Positions 1-10,100 of a DNA stretch of 64,000 nucleotides are shown here, one piece after another. The notes under the pieces were generated by a model that searched no databases, was not told where the DNA came from, and saw only the letters and a list, made by a program, of their open reading frames with translations. The stretch is from CAG-217 sp963642245 (lineage in GTDB: Bacteria; Bacillota; Clostridia; Oscillospirales; Acutalibacteraceae). Within the stretch, counting starts at the first letter, position 1. Every line of letters starts with the position of its first letter. The position numbers and the translations under genes are program-made. The stretch is from the NCBI GenBank assembly GCA_963642245.1, contig CAVIFY010000006.1:7436-71435 (forward strand), written 5' to 3'.

Positions 1-77
1 GAGAACAGGCCAAAGAAGTAAAACGGCACACTGCACGCAAACAGAAATATGGGTACATTCTTCACATTGCTCTGCAC
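1..77 (-). CDS. Partial membrane protein, probable next FHA/TM paralogue of the operon
   Basis: This is the first codons of a gene that runs off the left edge. From a GTG at 77, preceded by AGAGGTGAT, the frame stays open to base 1. It reads a short polar start and then a hydrophobic stretch with CSVPFYFFGLF. The paralogue encoded at 1007-1855 has LCTVPFYFLAMF near its N-terminus, so this is probably a third membrane-anchored FHA protein of the same family, 21 bases below the preceding gene. Only about 25 residues are visible, so function and start are tentative. Confidence 0.4.
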   Translation of the reverse strand, partial: MQSNVKNVPIFLFACSVPFYFFGLF

Positions 78-98
78 GCCATCACCTCTGACCTTGTT

Positions 99-983
99 TT
101 ACAGCAATCGGAAAATATTATCCGTTCCTGCCAAATTCAACACAGCTCCCCGCTGCAAATAAGACGCACTACCCGGCTGCAGGCGCATACCGCCGACCAC
201 ATTGGTGCCGTTTGTTGACCGATCTGTTACGATATACAGATCCTGTGCAGCGTCATACTCTACCGTACAATGCACACGAGAAACTTTTTTATAGGACCGA
301 TCAATAATAACGGAGCATTGCGCCGGGTCTTTACCGATCGCTACCATTTCACCGGCTGTGATCGGAATTTCATAACCGGCACAAGATCCACTGGAAAAGG
401 CAATTCCGCCGACTGCGGGCGGTGTATCCATGACTATGTCTTTATTTTTATTCTTTTTTTTAGGCAACATAATTGCTGCTGTTAATGCCAAAGCCAAAGC
501 GATAAGCAGCAGCACGGCGTTGGCCCACAAACCGGCACCGGCAGACACCTCACTCTTTTCAGCACGCAGAAAGATAATGAAAGTTACCGGTACGGCAAAG
601 GCCAGTCCCTTGAGAATTGTGCTGACAATCTTACAGGGCTTATTTGCGAAAATATCTAAAATAGCAGAAACAAATGCAAGCCCCAGCCCAACAAAGATCA
701 ACGCAATTAGCCAATCTACACCTTTTGAATCCACACCAAAATAGTCCATCAGATCTTTGATTTCAAAGATGTTATGCAGACTAATCTGCAATTTTGACAG
801 TATAGTAACCTCAAAGAGCGGTGCAAACAGCGTGAGCATACCAATGAGTGACAAACCCATCGCCACAAACCCTAAAATACGAGAAATCAGTGTGTGCTTT
901 TTTTCTTTTTCCCGGTCATCATTTTGCAAAAGCACCGTATCCGGCGATTCTGCAACATAGTCATCATAGATAGGTCCAACCAT
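99..983 (-). CDS. Four-TM membrane protein with C-terminal FHA domain
   Basis: 294 residues. Hydrophobic segments at about 34-58, 90-112, 118-140 and 151-173 are followed by a Lys/Asn-rich cytosolic linker (175-181) and an FHA domain at about 203-294. FHA domains bind phosphothreonine peptides. Visible signatures are SRVH (235-238) and STNG (256-259), but the usual Gly-Arg of the first FHA strand is Gly-Lys (217-218). The ATG at 983 is chosen because AGGAAA precedes it and it clears the upstream gene; an in-frame extension would run into that gene. Next-to-last visible gene of the kinase/phosphatase/FHA operon and clearly paralogous to the gene just upstream. Likely a membrane-tethered phosphothreonine reader; the ligand is unknown. 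Confidence 0.85.
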   Translation of the reverse strand: MVGPIYDDYVAESPDTVLLQNDDREKEKKHTLISRILGFVAMGLSLIGMLTLFAPLFEVTILSKLQISLHNIFEIKDLMDYFGVDSKGVDWLIALIFVGLGLAFVSAILDIFANKPCKIVSTILKGLAFAVPVTFIIFLRAEKSEVSAGAGLWANAVLLLIALALALTAAIMLPKKKNKNKDIVMDTPPAVGGIAFSSGSCAGYEIPITAGEMVAIGKDPAQCSVIIDRSYKKVSRVHCTVEYDAAQDLYIVTDRSTNGTNVVGGMRLQPGSASYLQRGAVLNLAGTDNIFRLL

Positions 984-1006
984 AATTTTTCCTTTCTGAA
1001 GAACCG

Positions 1007-1855
1007 TTAAATCAATCGAATAATTGTATCTGTTCGTGCCAGGGATAATAATGCGTTGCTGGGCAATGCGATCGGCTGCTCCGGCGTCAGGCGCTTGCCA
1101 TTCTCCATAAATGTACCATTGGTCGAATGATCCGTAACCACAAACTGCTCCAGCGCATAATCGTAGCCAATAGTGCACTGCACGCGAGAGATCTTGGTGT
1201 ACCGCCGATCAATCACCACAGAGCACAAGGACGGATCTTTACCGATCACCACCTGTTCCGCATTGCGCACCGGAATTTGATACCCTTTACAGGCACCGGA
1301 CACAAAGCAGATTTTGTGGTCACCAAGGCAATCCGGCCGCTGCAGCTCTGCGTGTATCGCCTGTGACGCCCGCTGTTTACGCGCCCTGCACAAAAAGGCA
1401 ATGGACAAGCCATTGCATACGGTGGAAAGCACCAGCAACGCCAGTATCACCACTTCCGCATAAGCAAGTACAAGGTGCAAGTCCTTTGCCGTACACAGCA
1501 AAATGGACTGCACACCATGACTGATTGCCGCAATGGCAGTCATGGTCGTACCGATGATCCGAAACGCCCGGATCGGCACCCAACTGAGTACCGCGGCTAC
1601 CACCGTAAGAAGCAGCAATACCACAAACAGCGCCGCATGGGTGCGCAAAACATACGCCGTATTCCCCTGCTGCAAAGAAGCCTGCTGAAACAGATCAATC
1701 AATGTGATCCATTTCTTCTGCTCCTGCTGGTAAAACATCGCTAAAAAGTAAAACGGCACCGTACACAGACTGAGACAAACAGCTGCAAATTGCAAACCGC
1801 CTGCCAGTTTGCGCCACTTTTCATCCCGTTTTCGGCTTATTTTCTTTTGGCTCAT
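1007..1855 (-). CDS. Four-TM membrane protein with C-terminal FHA domain (paralogue)
   Basis: 282 residues. A basic N-terminus is followed by hydrophobic segments at about 18-42, 71-93, 97-120 and 129-155, then an FHA domain at about 184-282. It shares the layout and FHA sequence of the next gene downstream (IGKDP, CSVxIDR, STNGT, RLI ending). The FHA signature is altered: Gly-Lys (205-206) for Gly-Arg, and SRVQ (223-226) for SRxH, while NG (246-247) is kept. It starts 5 bases after the stop of the zinc-ribbon/FHA gene upstream, so the two are probably cotranscribed. Whether the altered FHA still binds phosphothreonine cannot be told from sequence. Confidence 0.85.
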   Translation of the reverse strand: MSQKKISRKRDEKWRKLAGGLQFAAVCLSLCTVPFYFLAMFYQQEQKKWITLIDLFQQASLQQGNTAYVLRTHAALFVVLLLLTVVAAVLSWVPIRAFRIIGTTMTAIAAISHGVQSILLCTAKDLHLVLAYAEVVILALLVLSTVCNGLSIAFLCRARKQRASQAIHAELQRPDCLGDHKICFVSGACKGYQIPVRNAEQVVIGKDPSLCSVVIDRRYTKISRVQCTIGYDYALEQFVVTDHSTNGTFMENGKRLTPEQPIALPSNALLSLARTDTIIRLI

Positions 1856-1860
1856 GGGAA

Positions 1861-2466
1861 TTATTTTTTCTCGGTTTTTTTGCCATCTGTCCAGTTAAAA
1901 GCCTTTGAACAGCAAGGAACAAACAGCAGTTTTGTTGCGCCCACGGTGATCACATCGTTGGGAGCAATCACCTTAGACTCCAGCACCACGCTGTCATTCA
2001 GATAAGACAGTTCCTTAGAAGCGCCGGGCTGGATCAAATACACATTCTCCTTAGGCTCATACACCACAATGGCGTGCGCTGTTCTGGACACGGACGGGTC
2101 GCCCTCCAGCACAACATCCATATCCGCGCCGCGGCCGATAAAATTGCGCCCGGAGGTCAGGCGAAAGTCCTTGCCGATCAGATTGCCCTCAATGCAGACC
2201 AGCCAGCCGACTACCGGCTCCAGGCCCATATCTTCTTCATAAAAGCCAACCGTCTTTTGAATGTCCGTATCCATAACCGTAGGCGGCACCGTGTTCTGCG
2301 TAGTTGTGGTGGTCACTTCCGTCTCCGGCTGTGTGGGGCCAATGTCTGACTGCTCGTCCGCAGGCATTGTCTGGGAAAATCCGGATTGCATATCGCTGCA
2401 ATAGGGACACGCCGGGAACTTGTCCGCGTCATAGTAGTGGTTGTTGTTACATTTGATCAGGTTCAT
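1861..2466 (-). CDS. Zinc-ribbon-like protein with degenerate FHA domain
   Basis: 201 residues, soluble. Residues 1-25 have Cys/His spacing with CPYC at 20-23, like a small zinc ribbon. A Thr-rich linker follows (about 50-63). The C-terminal part is FHA-like, with FIGR (109-112) and SRTAH (127-131), but lacks the Asn-Gly pair. Paralogous to the gene at 6558-7082: both have Lys-Thr-(Val/Ile)-Gly then a Pro-Val-x-Gly-Trp-Leu-Val-Cys core and RNFIGR. The two probably arose by duplication inside the operon. The Thr-rich linker and KTVGFY segment are possible phosphorylation sites for the operon's kinases (inference). Confidence 0.8.
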   Translation of the reverse strand: MNLIKCNNNHYYDADKFPACPYCSDMQSGFSQTMPADEQSDIGPTQPETEVTTTTTQNTVPPTVMDTDIQKTVGFYEEDMGLEPVVGWLVCIEGNLIGKDFRLTSGRNFIGRGADMDVVLEGDPSVSRTAHAIVVYEPKENVYLIQPGASKELSYLNDSVVLESKVIAPNDVITVGATKLLFVPCCSKAFNWTDGKKTEKK

Positions 2467-2481
2467 TGTTTTCTCTCCTTA

Positions 2482-3447
2482 CTACTTGATTTTTATTAAA
2501 ATCACAGAGGTATTGTCTTGCCCTCTGAAATTTTTATCTGTGGCGGCTGCTGTCAACTTAAACGCAGCCAAGTTCATATCTTCTGCCGTCTCCTGCAAAA
2601 CATCAATCATTTCTTGCCGGGAAAGCAAGCGGTAAAGGCCGTCGGAACACAGCACGATCACATCGCCGGATTTCAACTGCAACGGCTGCAAATTGATCTC
2701 CACCATACTAAGCTCACGAATACCGCAATAACTGATTAGCGCTTCTCGCTTTGGGTGACTCATGGCCTCCTGCTCTGTGATCTCGCCAGTGCGCACCTTC
2801 TCCATCAATCGGGTCAGATAATTTTGGTCATGCGTCAGCTGCAACATTTTGCCATCGCGAACCAAATAAATTCTGGAGTCGCCGATATTCAGAAAATGCA
2901 GTTCCTCGCCGTCTACTGCGGCAGCGATCAAGGTGGCACCGGCTTGCAGCGGCGCACCGTTTTCATCTTTCAATCCACGCACCAGCGTGTTGATTTTTTC
3001 TGCTTCTGCTTGAAAAAAGTCCAGATAACTGTGGGTACAATGCTGCCACATGGTGCGATAATAATCATCAAACAAAGTTTGCGTTGCACAAGCGCTGGCC
3101 TGCTCTCCGCCGCGCAAGCCGCCCATACCGTCGCTGAGTACGCACAGGAATTTAGGGTATTCTTCTACCAAAAGCTGCGTATCACAGGGAACGGTCACGC
3201 TGTCTTGCTGACTTTGACGCCGACCAATCACCGATGAACTGCCCACCAGAACATGGTCATTTTCTACCAGAAGCTCCGTTTTCACATTATAGCTGCCGGT
3301 ATTCTGTGCTGCCGGTATCTGTGTGCTTTCCGGCGCGCTTTCCGTCTCTGCCAAATCTACCGCACTTTGGATTTGTGTGCGCTCCAGATAGGCCTGGGCA
3401 AATTCCAAATACGCTTCATTCTTTTTGCGTCGTTCACTGTTTTTCAT
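2482..3447 (-). CDS. PP2C-family Ser/Thr protein phosphatase
   Basis: 321 residues. About 70 residues of charged N-terminal extension precede a PP2C catalytic domain. Metal-binding motifs are present in order: an Asp in RRQSQQDS (about 82), SDGMGG (105-110), GDSR, CSDG and GQDNTS near the C-terminus. PP2C enzymes remove phosphate from Ser/Thr using two metal ions and usually oppose a partner kinase, here the kinase gene 38 bases upstream. No signal peptide or membrane segment, so cytosolic. The upstream SD is weak (GGAAAAAG). This is one of two phosphatases in the operon; the second (14918-15694) lacks the N-terminal extension. Confidence 0.93.
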   Translation of the reverse strand: MKNSERRKKNEAYLEFAQAYLERTQIQSAVDLAETESAPESTQIPAAQNTGSYNVKTELLVENDHVLVGSSSVIGRRQSQQDSVTVPCDTQLLVEEYPKFLCVLSDGMGGLRGGEQASACATQTLFDDYYRTMWQHCTHSYLDFFQAEAEKINTLVRGLKDENGAPLQAGATLIAAAVDGEELHFLNIGDSRIYLVRDGKMLQLTHDQNYLTRLMEKVRTGEITEQEAMSHPKREALISYCGIRELSMVEINLQPLQLKSGDVIVLCSDGLYRLLSRQEMIDVLQETAEDMNLAAFKLTAAATDKNFRGQDNTSVILIKIK

Positions 3448-3485
3448 CGCTTTTTCCGCCTATATTCTGACGATCGTCGCCCATT

Positions 3486-4814
3486 TTATGTTGCCACCAG
3501 TTGGATAATAATGTGTTCCCGTGCCAGGTACAAAATAGACCCGGGCGCAATCTGCTCCGGCTGATTGTAGCGCAAGCGCTTACCATTTTGCATATATGTG
3601 CCGTTGGTAGACACATCCGTCACAATAAAGCGCTGCCTTTGCGCATTATATGTAATCAGGCAATGGCGCTTGCTGATAATCATATCCGTGGACGGTACCA
3701 ACGCATTGCAAGCGGCCAAACGACCCACAGACACAGCCTCACCGGGCTTAAAGCACACCCGCTGCCCCACATTTGTACCGGCCACGCAGGTTACCATACA
3801 GGTCGGCAATGCAGGTGGGTTTGGCGGTGGCTGCGGAATTGTCCGCTCCGTCCAACCGCCACTGACCAATTCATCAATAAATTGCGTACAGGTTTGGGTG
3901 CGCTTGGCATAATCAATCTCTAACGCATGGCGCACCGCCTGTGCCATAGGAGCAGAGATGGGCAAGCCCATTTGATCCAGCGGCTGCAACTGATCCGCCT
4001 GCATTCTGGACAGAGAATCCTGCGGCACCTTGCCGGAGACAATATAATAAAGTGTTGCCGCCAATGCGTACACATCGGTCCAAGTATTTTGATTGCCCTT
4101 CTTGGAATACTGCTCCGGAGGGGCAAACCCGGGTTTCAGCAGCACGCTGTTTTCCTGTTCGCTATCCTCCACGCACTTTCTGGCCGCGCCAAAATCAATG
4201 AGCTTAATCTCTGTACCGCCAAGCAGAACATAAATATTCTCCGGGCTAATATCCCGGTGCAGAATATGACCGGCGTGCACTTGTTGCAGCGCCCGGGCCG
4301 CTTTCACAATATAGTTCCCGGCCAAAGCCGGATCCAGGCGCCCGCCGTGGCTCTTTACATACGCTTTCAAATTGCAGCCATCCAGGTATTCCATCACCAG
4401 ATAGGCGGTGTTATTCTCCTGAAAATGGGTAAAAATCTGCACAACACCTTGCACATTCTCAAACTGATACAAGGTTTTGATCTCATCAATATAGCTGATT
4501 TTGCCGTGCTCAAAAATCCTGGTCGCCTTGGTATCGCCGGGAATCGGCACCACCTGACAGCCTGTGCGCTGCGCATAATTTGAAGGCATATACTCTTTAA
4601 TGGCAACCACACGATTCTTAAAGGTATCCAGCGCCTTATAGGTAATGCCAAATCCGCCCTGACCCAACACACGGCCGATCATATACTGGTCATTTAAGGA
4701 AGTATATAGCGGCAATGCGTCCGTACTGTGTGCATATTCCCTTGTATCAAAGCTGCAGTGACTGCACCGTGTGGCACCGGGCTGCAATACAGAAAAACAA
4801 TTTGGACAATACAT
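3486..4814 (-). CDS. Cytosolic Ser/Thr protein kinase: zinc ribbon - kinase - FHA
   Basis: 442 residues. CPNC (3-6) and CSHC (17-20) form an N-terminal zinc ribbon. The kinase domain spans about 40-310, with glycine loop GQGGFG, catalytic Lys in VAIK (73), HRD (186-188, HRDISPEN) and DFG (207-209), so it should be active. A Pro-rich linker (about 327-337) leads to a C-terminal FHA domain (338-442) with intact GR, SKRH and STNGT. No membrane segment. In known bacterial kinases a built-in FHA domain recruits or reads autophosphorylation; by analogy this kinase may phosphorylate and bind the FHA partners around it. It starts 11 bases after the vWA gene stops, and the downstream PP2C is its likely antagonist. 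Confidence 0.93.
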   Translation of the reverse strand: MYCPNCFSVLQPGATRCSHCSFDTREYAHSTDALPLYTSLNDQYMIGRVLGQGGFGITYKALDTFKNRVVAIKEYMPSNYAQRTGCQVVPIPGDTKATRIFEHGKISYIDEIKTLYQFENVQGVVQIFTHFQENNTAYLVMEYLDGCNLKAYVKSHGGRLDPALAGNYIVKAARALQQVHAGHILHRDISPENIYVLLGGTEIKLIDFGAARKCVEDSEQENSVLLKPGFAPPEQYSKKGNQNTWTDVYALAATLYYIVSGKVPQDSLSRMQADQLQPLDQMGLPISAPMAQAVRHALEIDYAKRTQTCTQFIDELVSGGWTERTIPQPPPNPPALPTCMVTCVAGTNVGQRVCFKPGEAVSVGRLAACNALVPSTDMIISKRHCLITYNAQRQRFIVTDVSTNGTYMQNGKRLRYNQPEQIAPGSILYLAREHIIIQLVAT

Positions 4815-4825
4815 AGCTTTTTTCC

Positions 4826-6571
4826 TTAAAATTCCACTTTAATCGTTGACAAACCGGCTGTAATTGTATAACCGGACAGCAATTTTTGCTTTTCTTTCAC
4901 CCGCACGCCATTCACAAATGTGCCGTTTGCCGAGTGCAAATCTGCAATCAAAACCACGCCATCCTTTACTTCCAGCACAAAGTGCTGTCGGGACAATTTT
5001 GGATCATCGATATACACATCACAAATACTGCTTCGGCCAATAAAAGCGCTGCCCTGCACAGCCAGCTGCACCGTATGCAGCGGGGCGCCCGCTGTTTGAA
5101 TATGCAGTGTGATGTTCGTTGTGGCCGGTACAGCCGTGCGTACATGGTGGCGCTCTTCCACCACCTGCACTTCCTGTGTTTCAAAAAGCTCCTTAATGGT
5201 CTTTACATTTTTCTTCTTTTTCAGTCCCAAAAGGATCAGATAAAATGCCAACAGCACCAGCAAAACCGCAAGAGCAACAAGCAAATACGGCAACACGCGC
5301 AAAAACGGATTTTTGCCCTGCAACTCCAGGCCCTTTATAGGCTGTACCGTATTGGCATTTTGACTTAAATCCGTAATACCGAGAAAGGTAAAATCGTATG
5401 TACCGGAATAAATCTCTTTGTCCATCCAAACGGTGTAGCTGCCGTCCGCATTCTTCTCTGCTTTCTTGACAGCCAATGGCTTGTCTTTGCCGGTGTGGGT
5501 AATTTTATACGCGCCGTTTTCCAGCGCCTTTGCATTAACGGGCACAACCCCATTTAATCCGTCCTGCTGATAACGGATCTGAAAAGCCTGATGATCTGCA
5601 CTTATACTAACCTCTGCCTGCACCGGCGCCCGGGTTTGCACCGCAGTGTCCAACAACACGGTCTCTTTATACACCGTACCGCCCACGGTTAACGCCAGTT
5701 CTCTTGCGCGATTATCCACCGCTTGATCCGTCACAAAACAGGCAATCGATGTCTGTAAGGTACGCTGGTATAATTGCTCCAGCACCGGCGTAAACGACGG
5801 CGTTTTTTGATAGTCATAAATTTGGGCTTCACCACCGGATACCCGGCTGAGCGTACGCAGGCGTTTATAGGTACTGCTATTCTCTGCTCGTGTATTGCAC
5901 ACCGTATAAAGCGGAACCTTGTTGTACTGATACTTGGCCTGCACCTCATTCAAATCTATTCCGTTACTGTAATCCGCACTCACATCGGTGAGCAAAATCA
6001 AATGCAGCACCTGGTATTGGTCGCTCAATGCAGACACTTGGTCAAACAGTTGATCCAGCGCCGTGTTCAAATCCGTTGCGTCCTCATTCCCTTTTAAGGC
6101 AGCCACACGCGTGGCGACTTTCTTGGCGCTATCTGCATCTTTGGCCGTGCCCAAGTGCTTGGGCTGCCCTGCACCGATGGAATAAACACTGATCTGATGG
6201 TCGGCACTCGCCTGCTTTAACAGCGCCTGCACGCCGGTTTTCAGTTGATCAAAGGACCCACGCGGGCAAATGTTGTCCTGGGTCATAGAAGCGGAGTTAT
6301 CCAGTAAAACACAGGTCAATGTTTTTTGATTATCCGTACGGTCCAAACTGTACAGAGTCATTTCAGCATTGCCCAGTTTGCCCTGCACTTCCGCAACATC
6401 CACATCCTGGGATTTGATCTCCACTTGCAAATACGGCACATTGCTGCGCACCATTCCGATCTGATCCGTGGCATTCAAATTCTCCGCAAAAGCAGTAGCC
6501 GGAAGAAATAACATAGCCGTGCAAAGCAAAGCGGACAGTACGGCAGCACCGATTTTCTTACCTATTCTCAT
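4826..6571 (-). CDS. Secreted von Willebrand A protein with TM helix and cytosolic FHA tail
   Basis: 581 residues. Signal peptide (about 1-29, ending in ATAFA), then a vWA domain at about 85-290 whose MIDAS motif D-N-S-A-S lies at 91-95. A beta-rich stretch follows, then one membrane helix (about 425-455) ending in KKKK, and a C-terminal FHA domain with FIGR, LSRQH and SANGT all intact. Predicted topology puts the metal-dependent adhesion domain outside and the phosphothreonine reader inside. The ATG at 6571 is preferred over one 75 bases earlier because it has an AGAGG site and begins the signal peptide exactly. It overlaps the upstream gene by 14 bases. A surface-contact receptor is the simplest reading (inference). 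Confidence 0.92.
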   Translation of the reverse strand: MRIGKKIGAAVLSALLCTAMLFLPATAFAENLNATDQIGMVRSNVPYLQVEIKSQDVDVAEVQGKLGNAEMTLYSLDRTDNQKTLTCVLLDNSASMTQDNICPRGSFDQLKTGVQALLKQASADHQISVYSIGAGQPKHLGTAKDADSAKKVATRVAALKGNEDATDLNTALDQLFDQVSALSDQYQVLHLILLTDVSADYSNGIDLNEVQAKYQYNKVPLYTVCNTRAENSSTYKRLRTLSRVSGGEAQIYDYQKTPSFTPVLEQLYQRTLQTSIACFVTDQAVDNRARELALTVGGTVYKETVLLDTAVQTRAPVQAEVSISADHQAFQIRYQQDGLNGVVPVNAKALENGAYKITHTGKDKPLAVKKAEKNADGSYTVWMDKEIYSGTYDFTFLGITDLSQNANTVQPIKGLELQGKNPFLRVLPYLLVALAVLLVLLAFYLILLGLKKKKNVKTIKELFETQEVQVVEERHHVRTAVPATTNITLHIQTAGAPLHTVQLAVQGSAFIGRSSICDVYIDDPKLSRQHFVLEVKDGVVLIADLHSANGTFVNGVRVKEKQKLLSGYTITAGLSTIKVEF

Positions 6572-7082
6572 CTGCTTGCCAACCTCTTTCCTGCTTGCAA
6601 TAGGGCACAAACACATAGCACCCGCTGCCAAAATGGATTTTGTCATTTTCTTTCAGCTCCATGGCTTTTTGCACCGGCGCATCATTTACAAAGACAGAAC
6701 CGTTTTCGTTCTTGATATAGAAGCGATCCGAGCACCGATCATAGGTCAAGGACAAATGCTTTTGCCTGCACAACCGGGGATCATCTGTAATGGCAATATC
6801 CATCATTCTGTCTCGGCCGATAAAGTTCCGATTCATGTGCAGCTCAAAACTTCTGCCCCGTACCGTGCCGGAAACACACACCAGCCAACCGGTAACCGGG
6901 TCAAAATCCTGCTCCTGGAAATAAAGGCCAATGGTCTTTTCCTCGCTGCGCACAGCATCGCCATAAGCCTCCGTCTTTACCTCATCCGCCACTGCATCGC
7001 CCTGGGCATTGCAGTACGGGCATACCGCAAATCGCGTGTCATCATAATATCGGCCGCAAACTGCACATTGACAGATCGCCAT
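6558..7082 (-). CDS. Zinc-ribbon-like protein with degenerate FHA domain (paralogue)
   Basis: 174 residues from the ATG at 7082, which has AGGTGAG upstream; an ATG 42 bases earlier adds residues with no homology to the paralogue. The N-terminus carries Cys at 4, 6, 9 and CPYC at 21-24, a probable zinc-binding knuckle. After an acidic linker come KTIGLY, the GWLVC core and RNFIGRD (about 85-91) of an FHA fold. The second signature reads CRQKH instead of SRxH, and the loop is NGSVFVND. Same family as the gene at 1861-2466. It lies between the giant surface protein and the vWA receptor and overlaps the latter by 14 bases. Function unknown beyond likely phosphopeptide or protein binding. Confidence 0.8.
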   Translation of the reverse strand: MAICQCAVCGRYYDDTRFAVCPYCNAQGDAVADEVKTEAYGDAVRSEEKTIGLYFQEQDFDPVTGWLVCVSGTVRGRSFELHMNRNFIGRDRMMDIAITDDPRLCRQKHLSLTYDRCSDRFYIKNENGSVFVNDAPVQKAMELKENDKIHFGSGCYVFVPYCKQERGWQADENR

Positions 7083-7143
7083 TTTCTCACCTGCTTTGCA
7101 ACCTGTACACAGCGCCGACGGCACCGTGTACAGGTGTTTTAGA

Positions 7144-10100
7144 TTAGTTCAATTTTTCGGCATCCGCCGCGTCCATTTTCTTTCTCTTTTTGGACAAAAT
7201 CGGCAAAATAATCACCGCCAGCAGCACCAATCCGATCACCACAAAGATCACAACGGAGATCGCCAGGTTGTTGCGGATCAAAGCGGCAAAGGCATTGGCA
7301 CTAAAGCCTTTGTCCACATAAATATCTTTCAGCACGATTTTGCCGTCCGTTTCTTCCAGCCAGTTGTTTTTGTTGCCAGTGGTGCCGGAAACGAACAATT
7401 CCTGCTTATTGTAGTCGTTGGCAGTGGAGCACTTGTTCCCGGCCAAATCCGTGATCTCAAAGGTCAAATCGCTCTTACCGTTCTCCAGCTGAACCTGAAC
7501 CACGGCAATACCGTTCTCTACCGTCCAACCATTGGGGTGCTTTTTGTCCTGCGCGTGATCCCAAACCAGCGGCTCCAGCGCCTGACCGTCCCGGGTCATG
7601 TGGATAACAATACTGGCCAAATTGCTCTCTGACACAGAGAAAGTAACCGTCTGTACCTTTGTGTTGGAATAAAGGTGCTTTTCCAGTCCGGTGATACGCA
7701 CATAAGGATTGGTATTATCAATGGTGAACTGGATATTTAAGCGATGCAGATCCTTGTTCTCCGAGCTGTTGTTGACCACTGTATTTTTACCGTCCAACTT
7801 GGTTTTGGATTTAATGTACAGTGCATACTTGCCCTCGGCCACAATGTCCTTGCTGCTGATGGTATAAGTATTCACATACCACTCGCCTGCATGGTGCTGG
7901 CCTTTCTCCATCGTGACCAGACCGTCTTTCTTCTTACCATTGATATTGATGTAATATTCCGGACTTTGGATTTCCGTAGGAGAATACTCTGTCACCACCA
8001 GGCTCTGCTTGGCAACAGCCGTCTTATTGGCATAGCCGTTGTTCAGTGCGGCCAAATCATTGCTAACCACATAAACAGCGCCTTTTTCATTCTTGGTAAA
8101 CACCTTACGCTGCACCTGTGACTGATTACCGGCCATATCCACACACTGGGCGGTAACAATGTAATAACCGTCCTGCTCCACAGCCGTGTAGGTCACTGTG
8201 TTTTGCAGCTGGTGGTCCGCTGTCAACTGTCCGCTGTTCTTGGCAGAGACTTTCACCGTGCGCTTTGCCATCTTGGTCTGACTGTCAAAGCAAGTGCCCA
8301 CTACGCTGGAAGTAATGGTAGAGGCGTTATTGTCTGCCTCTTTGACCACGATCGCAGGCACTTTCTTGTAGGCTGTATTGGTGGTAATGCCGCCAATGGT
8401 CAGCTGCGGTGCCGTCTTGTCAATGGTAAAGTTCTGCGCAGCCGCACCGGAGAAGTCACCGGCCACTGTTTTGTAACTGTTACCTGCCTTATCCGTGGTC
8501 TTAAAGTCCAGTACATAATCGCCATCTGCAGCAAAGGTAATGGTCGCTGTCCAGCGGTCCGTGCCGTTCTCCCGATGGAACGCAGATACACCGGGTACTG
8601 CAATGCCCTTACCGTTTAGGGTGGCCTTTAACTGATTTTCAAAAGCCTTGGCATTAAAGTTGTGTTCCGTTACGGTAACGGTCGCTGTGCGGGTAGCATT
8701 AAAGTATTTTTTGTTCTTTACCCGGTCGTTCAGGTCCAAGGCCACATGAATTTTCGGTGCAGTCTTGTCAATGGTAAAGCGGGTCTTGTTGCTGCCGCTT
8801 ACCGCATCCCGGTTGCCGGCTGCATTGTACTTACCGTAAGTCACAGCCGTATTGGCATGGCCTACATTATCGGTGCACTTTAAGGTTTTAATTCGATAAT
8901 TACCGTCACCGGTAAAATCCACCTTGATCCGATACTGCCGATCGTCTCCGTTCCCGCTGCCTTTCTGAAGCAGGGTTTTGCTGGTGATCTTAAAGCCCTC
9001 GCGATAGGCCTTTGTATCTTTCTTATCAAAAGTTCTGGCACTGTCCAGACACTTTTCAATCAGCAGTGCCACCTGCTCGGTACGAATATTGCGCTCTGTG
9101 ATGGTAATATACGCTGTACGCGCCTTGCTGTAATAGCTACCGGACTGCGGTGCCACAGCAGAGGTGTACTCCACCTGGATCTGTGGCGCAGTTTTATCAA
9201 TGCCAAAGGCCACATAGTCATAAGATGTATTCCCGGCATTGTCCGTCAGTTCCACGATCAGCAAAATATCATTGTAGTTGGCATCTACGGTAACGGTGCT
9301 GGTCAGTTCTGTGGCCAGGTTGGCATCTCGACCGGTGATCTTGGCATCGTCCACCCGCCACAACTCTTTGGCGTGCCGGGTCTCATTGCCGGTACTGCAT
9401 TCCAAATTTTCCGCCTTCAAGGCAGCCTGTGCGTCTGCTTTACCGTAAGGTGTGTTCACCTCCAGCGTATTCACCGAGGTTTTGCCACCCTCTATCAAAG
9501 TGTATTTTACGGTGCGGATACCGGACTGGGCGTCCTTAACTTTGACGGTAAACTTGGCATTGGTGTCATAAAGCGGCACATTCTTGGTTGCATCGTAGCT
9601 CAGTTCTTTGTCCTGCTGGGGTGCATTTTGGCCACCGGCTTTGTATGCCTTTTTGTTATTCTGTGTACCGGCCGGCTGATTTTTCCCCGCGATCACAATG
9701 GAAGAATCCTGATGCTGCTGGGCGTTCTCTACAATCGTACCGTCCGGGTGCACATAGCCCTGATCATTGGCCTTAGCGCTGTCTGCAAAATATTTACAGC
9801 CGCTCCATTTTCCACCTTCCCTTGTACCGGGGAAGTTGCCGGCATTGTCCGTTGCGTAGGCATAGATCTGGCCCTTAAAGCGTGCCTGCACCGCAACCGC
9901 AACGGTAACAGAGTTGTCGTCCTTTGCAGACACAGGCACGGTGATTGCCTCTACATCATCGAATTCCTGATCAAAGGGCACCAGTTTATAGGTAATGGAC
10001 TTGACGCCGGACGCCGTTGCTTCATTCTGCTCCCTATTGTAAAGATCGGACGCGGAGATCACCACATCGGTATCCTTGTTAAAGAAGAAGCCGTAATCGG

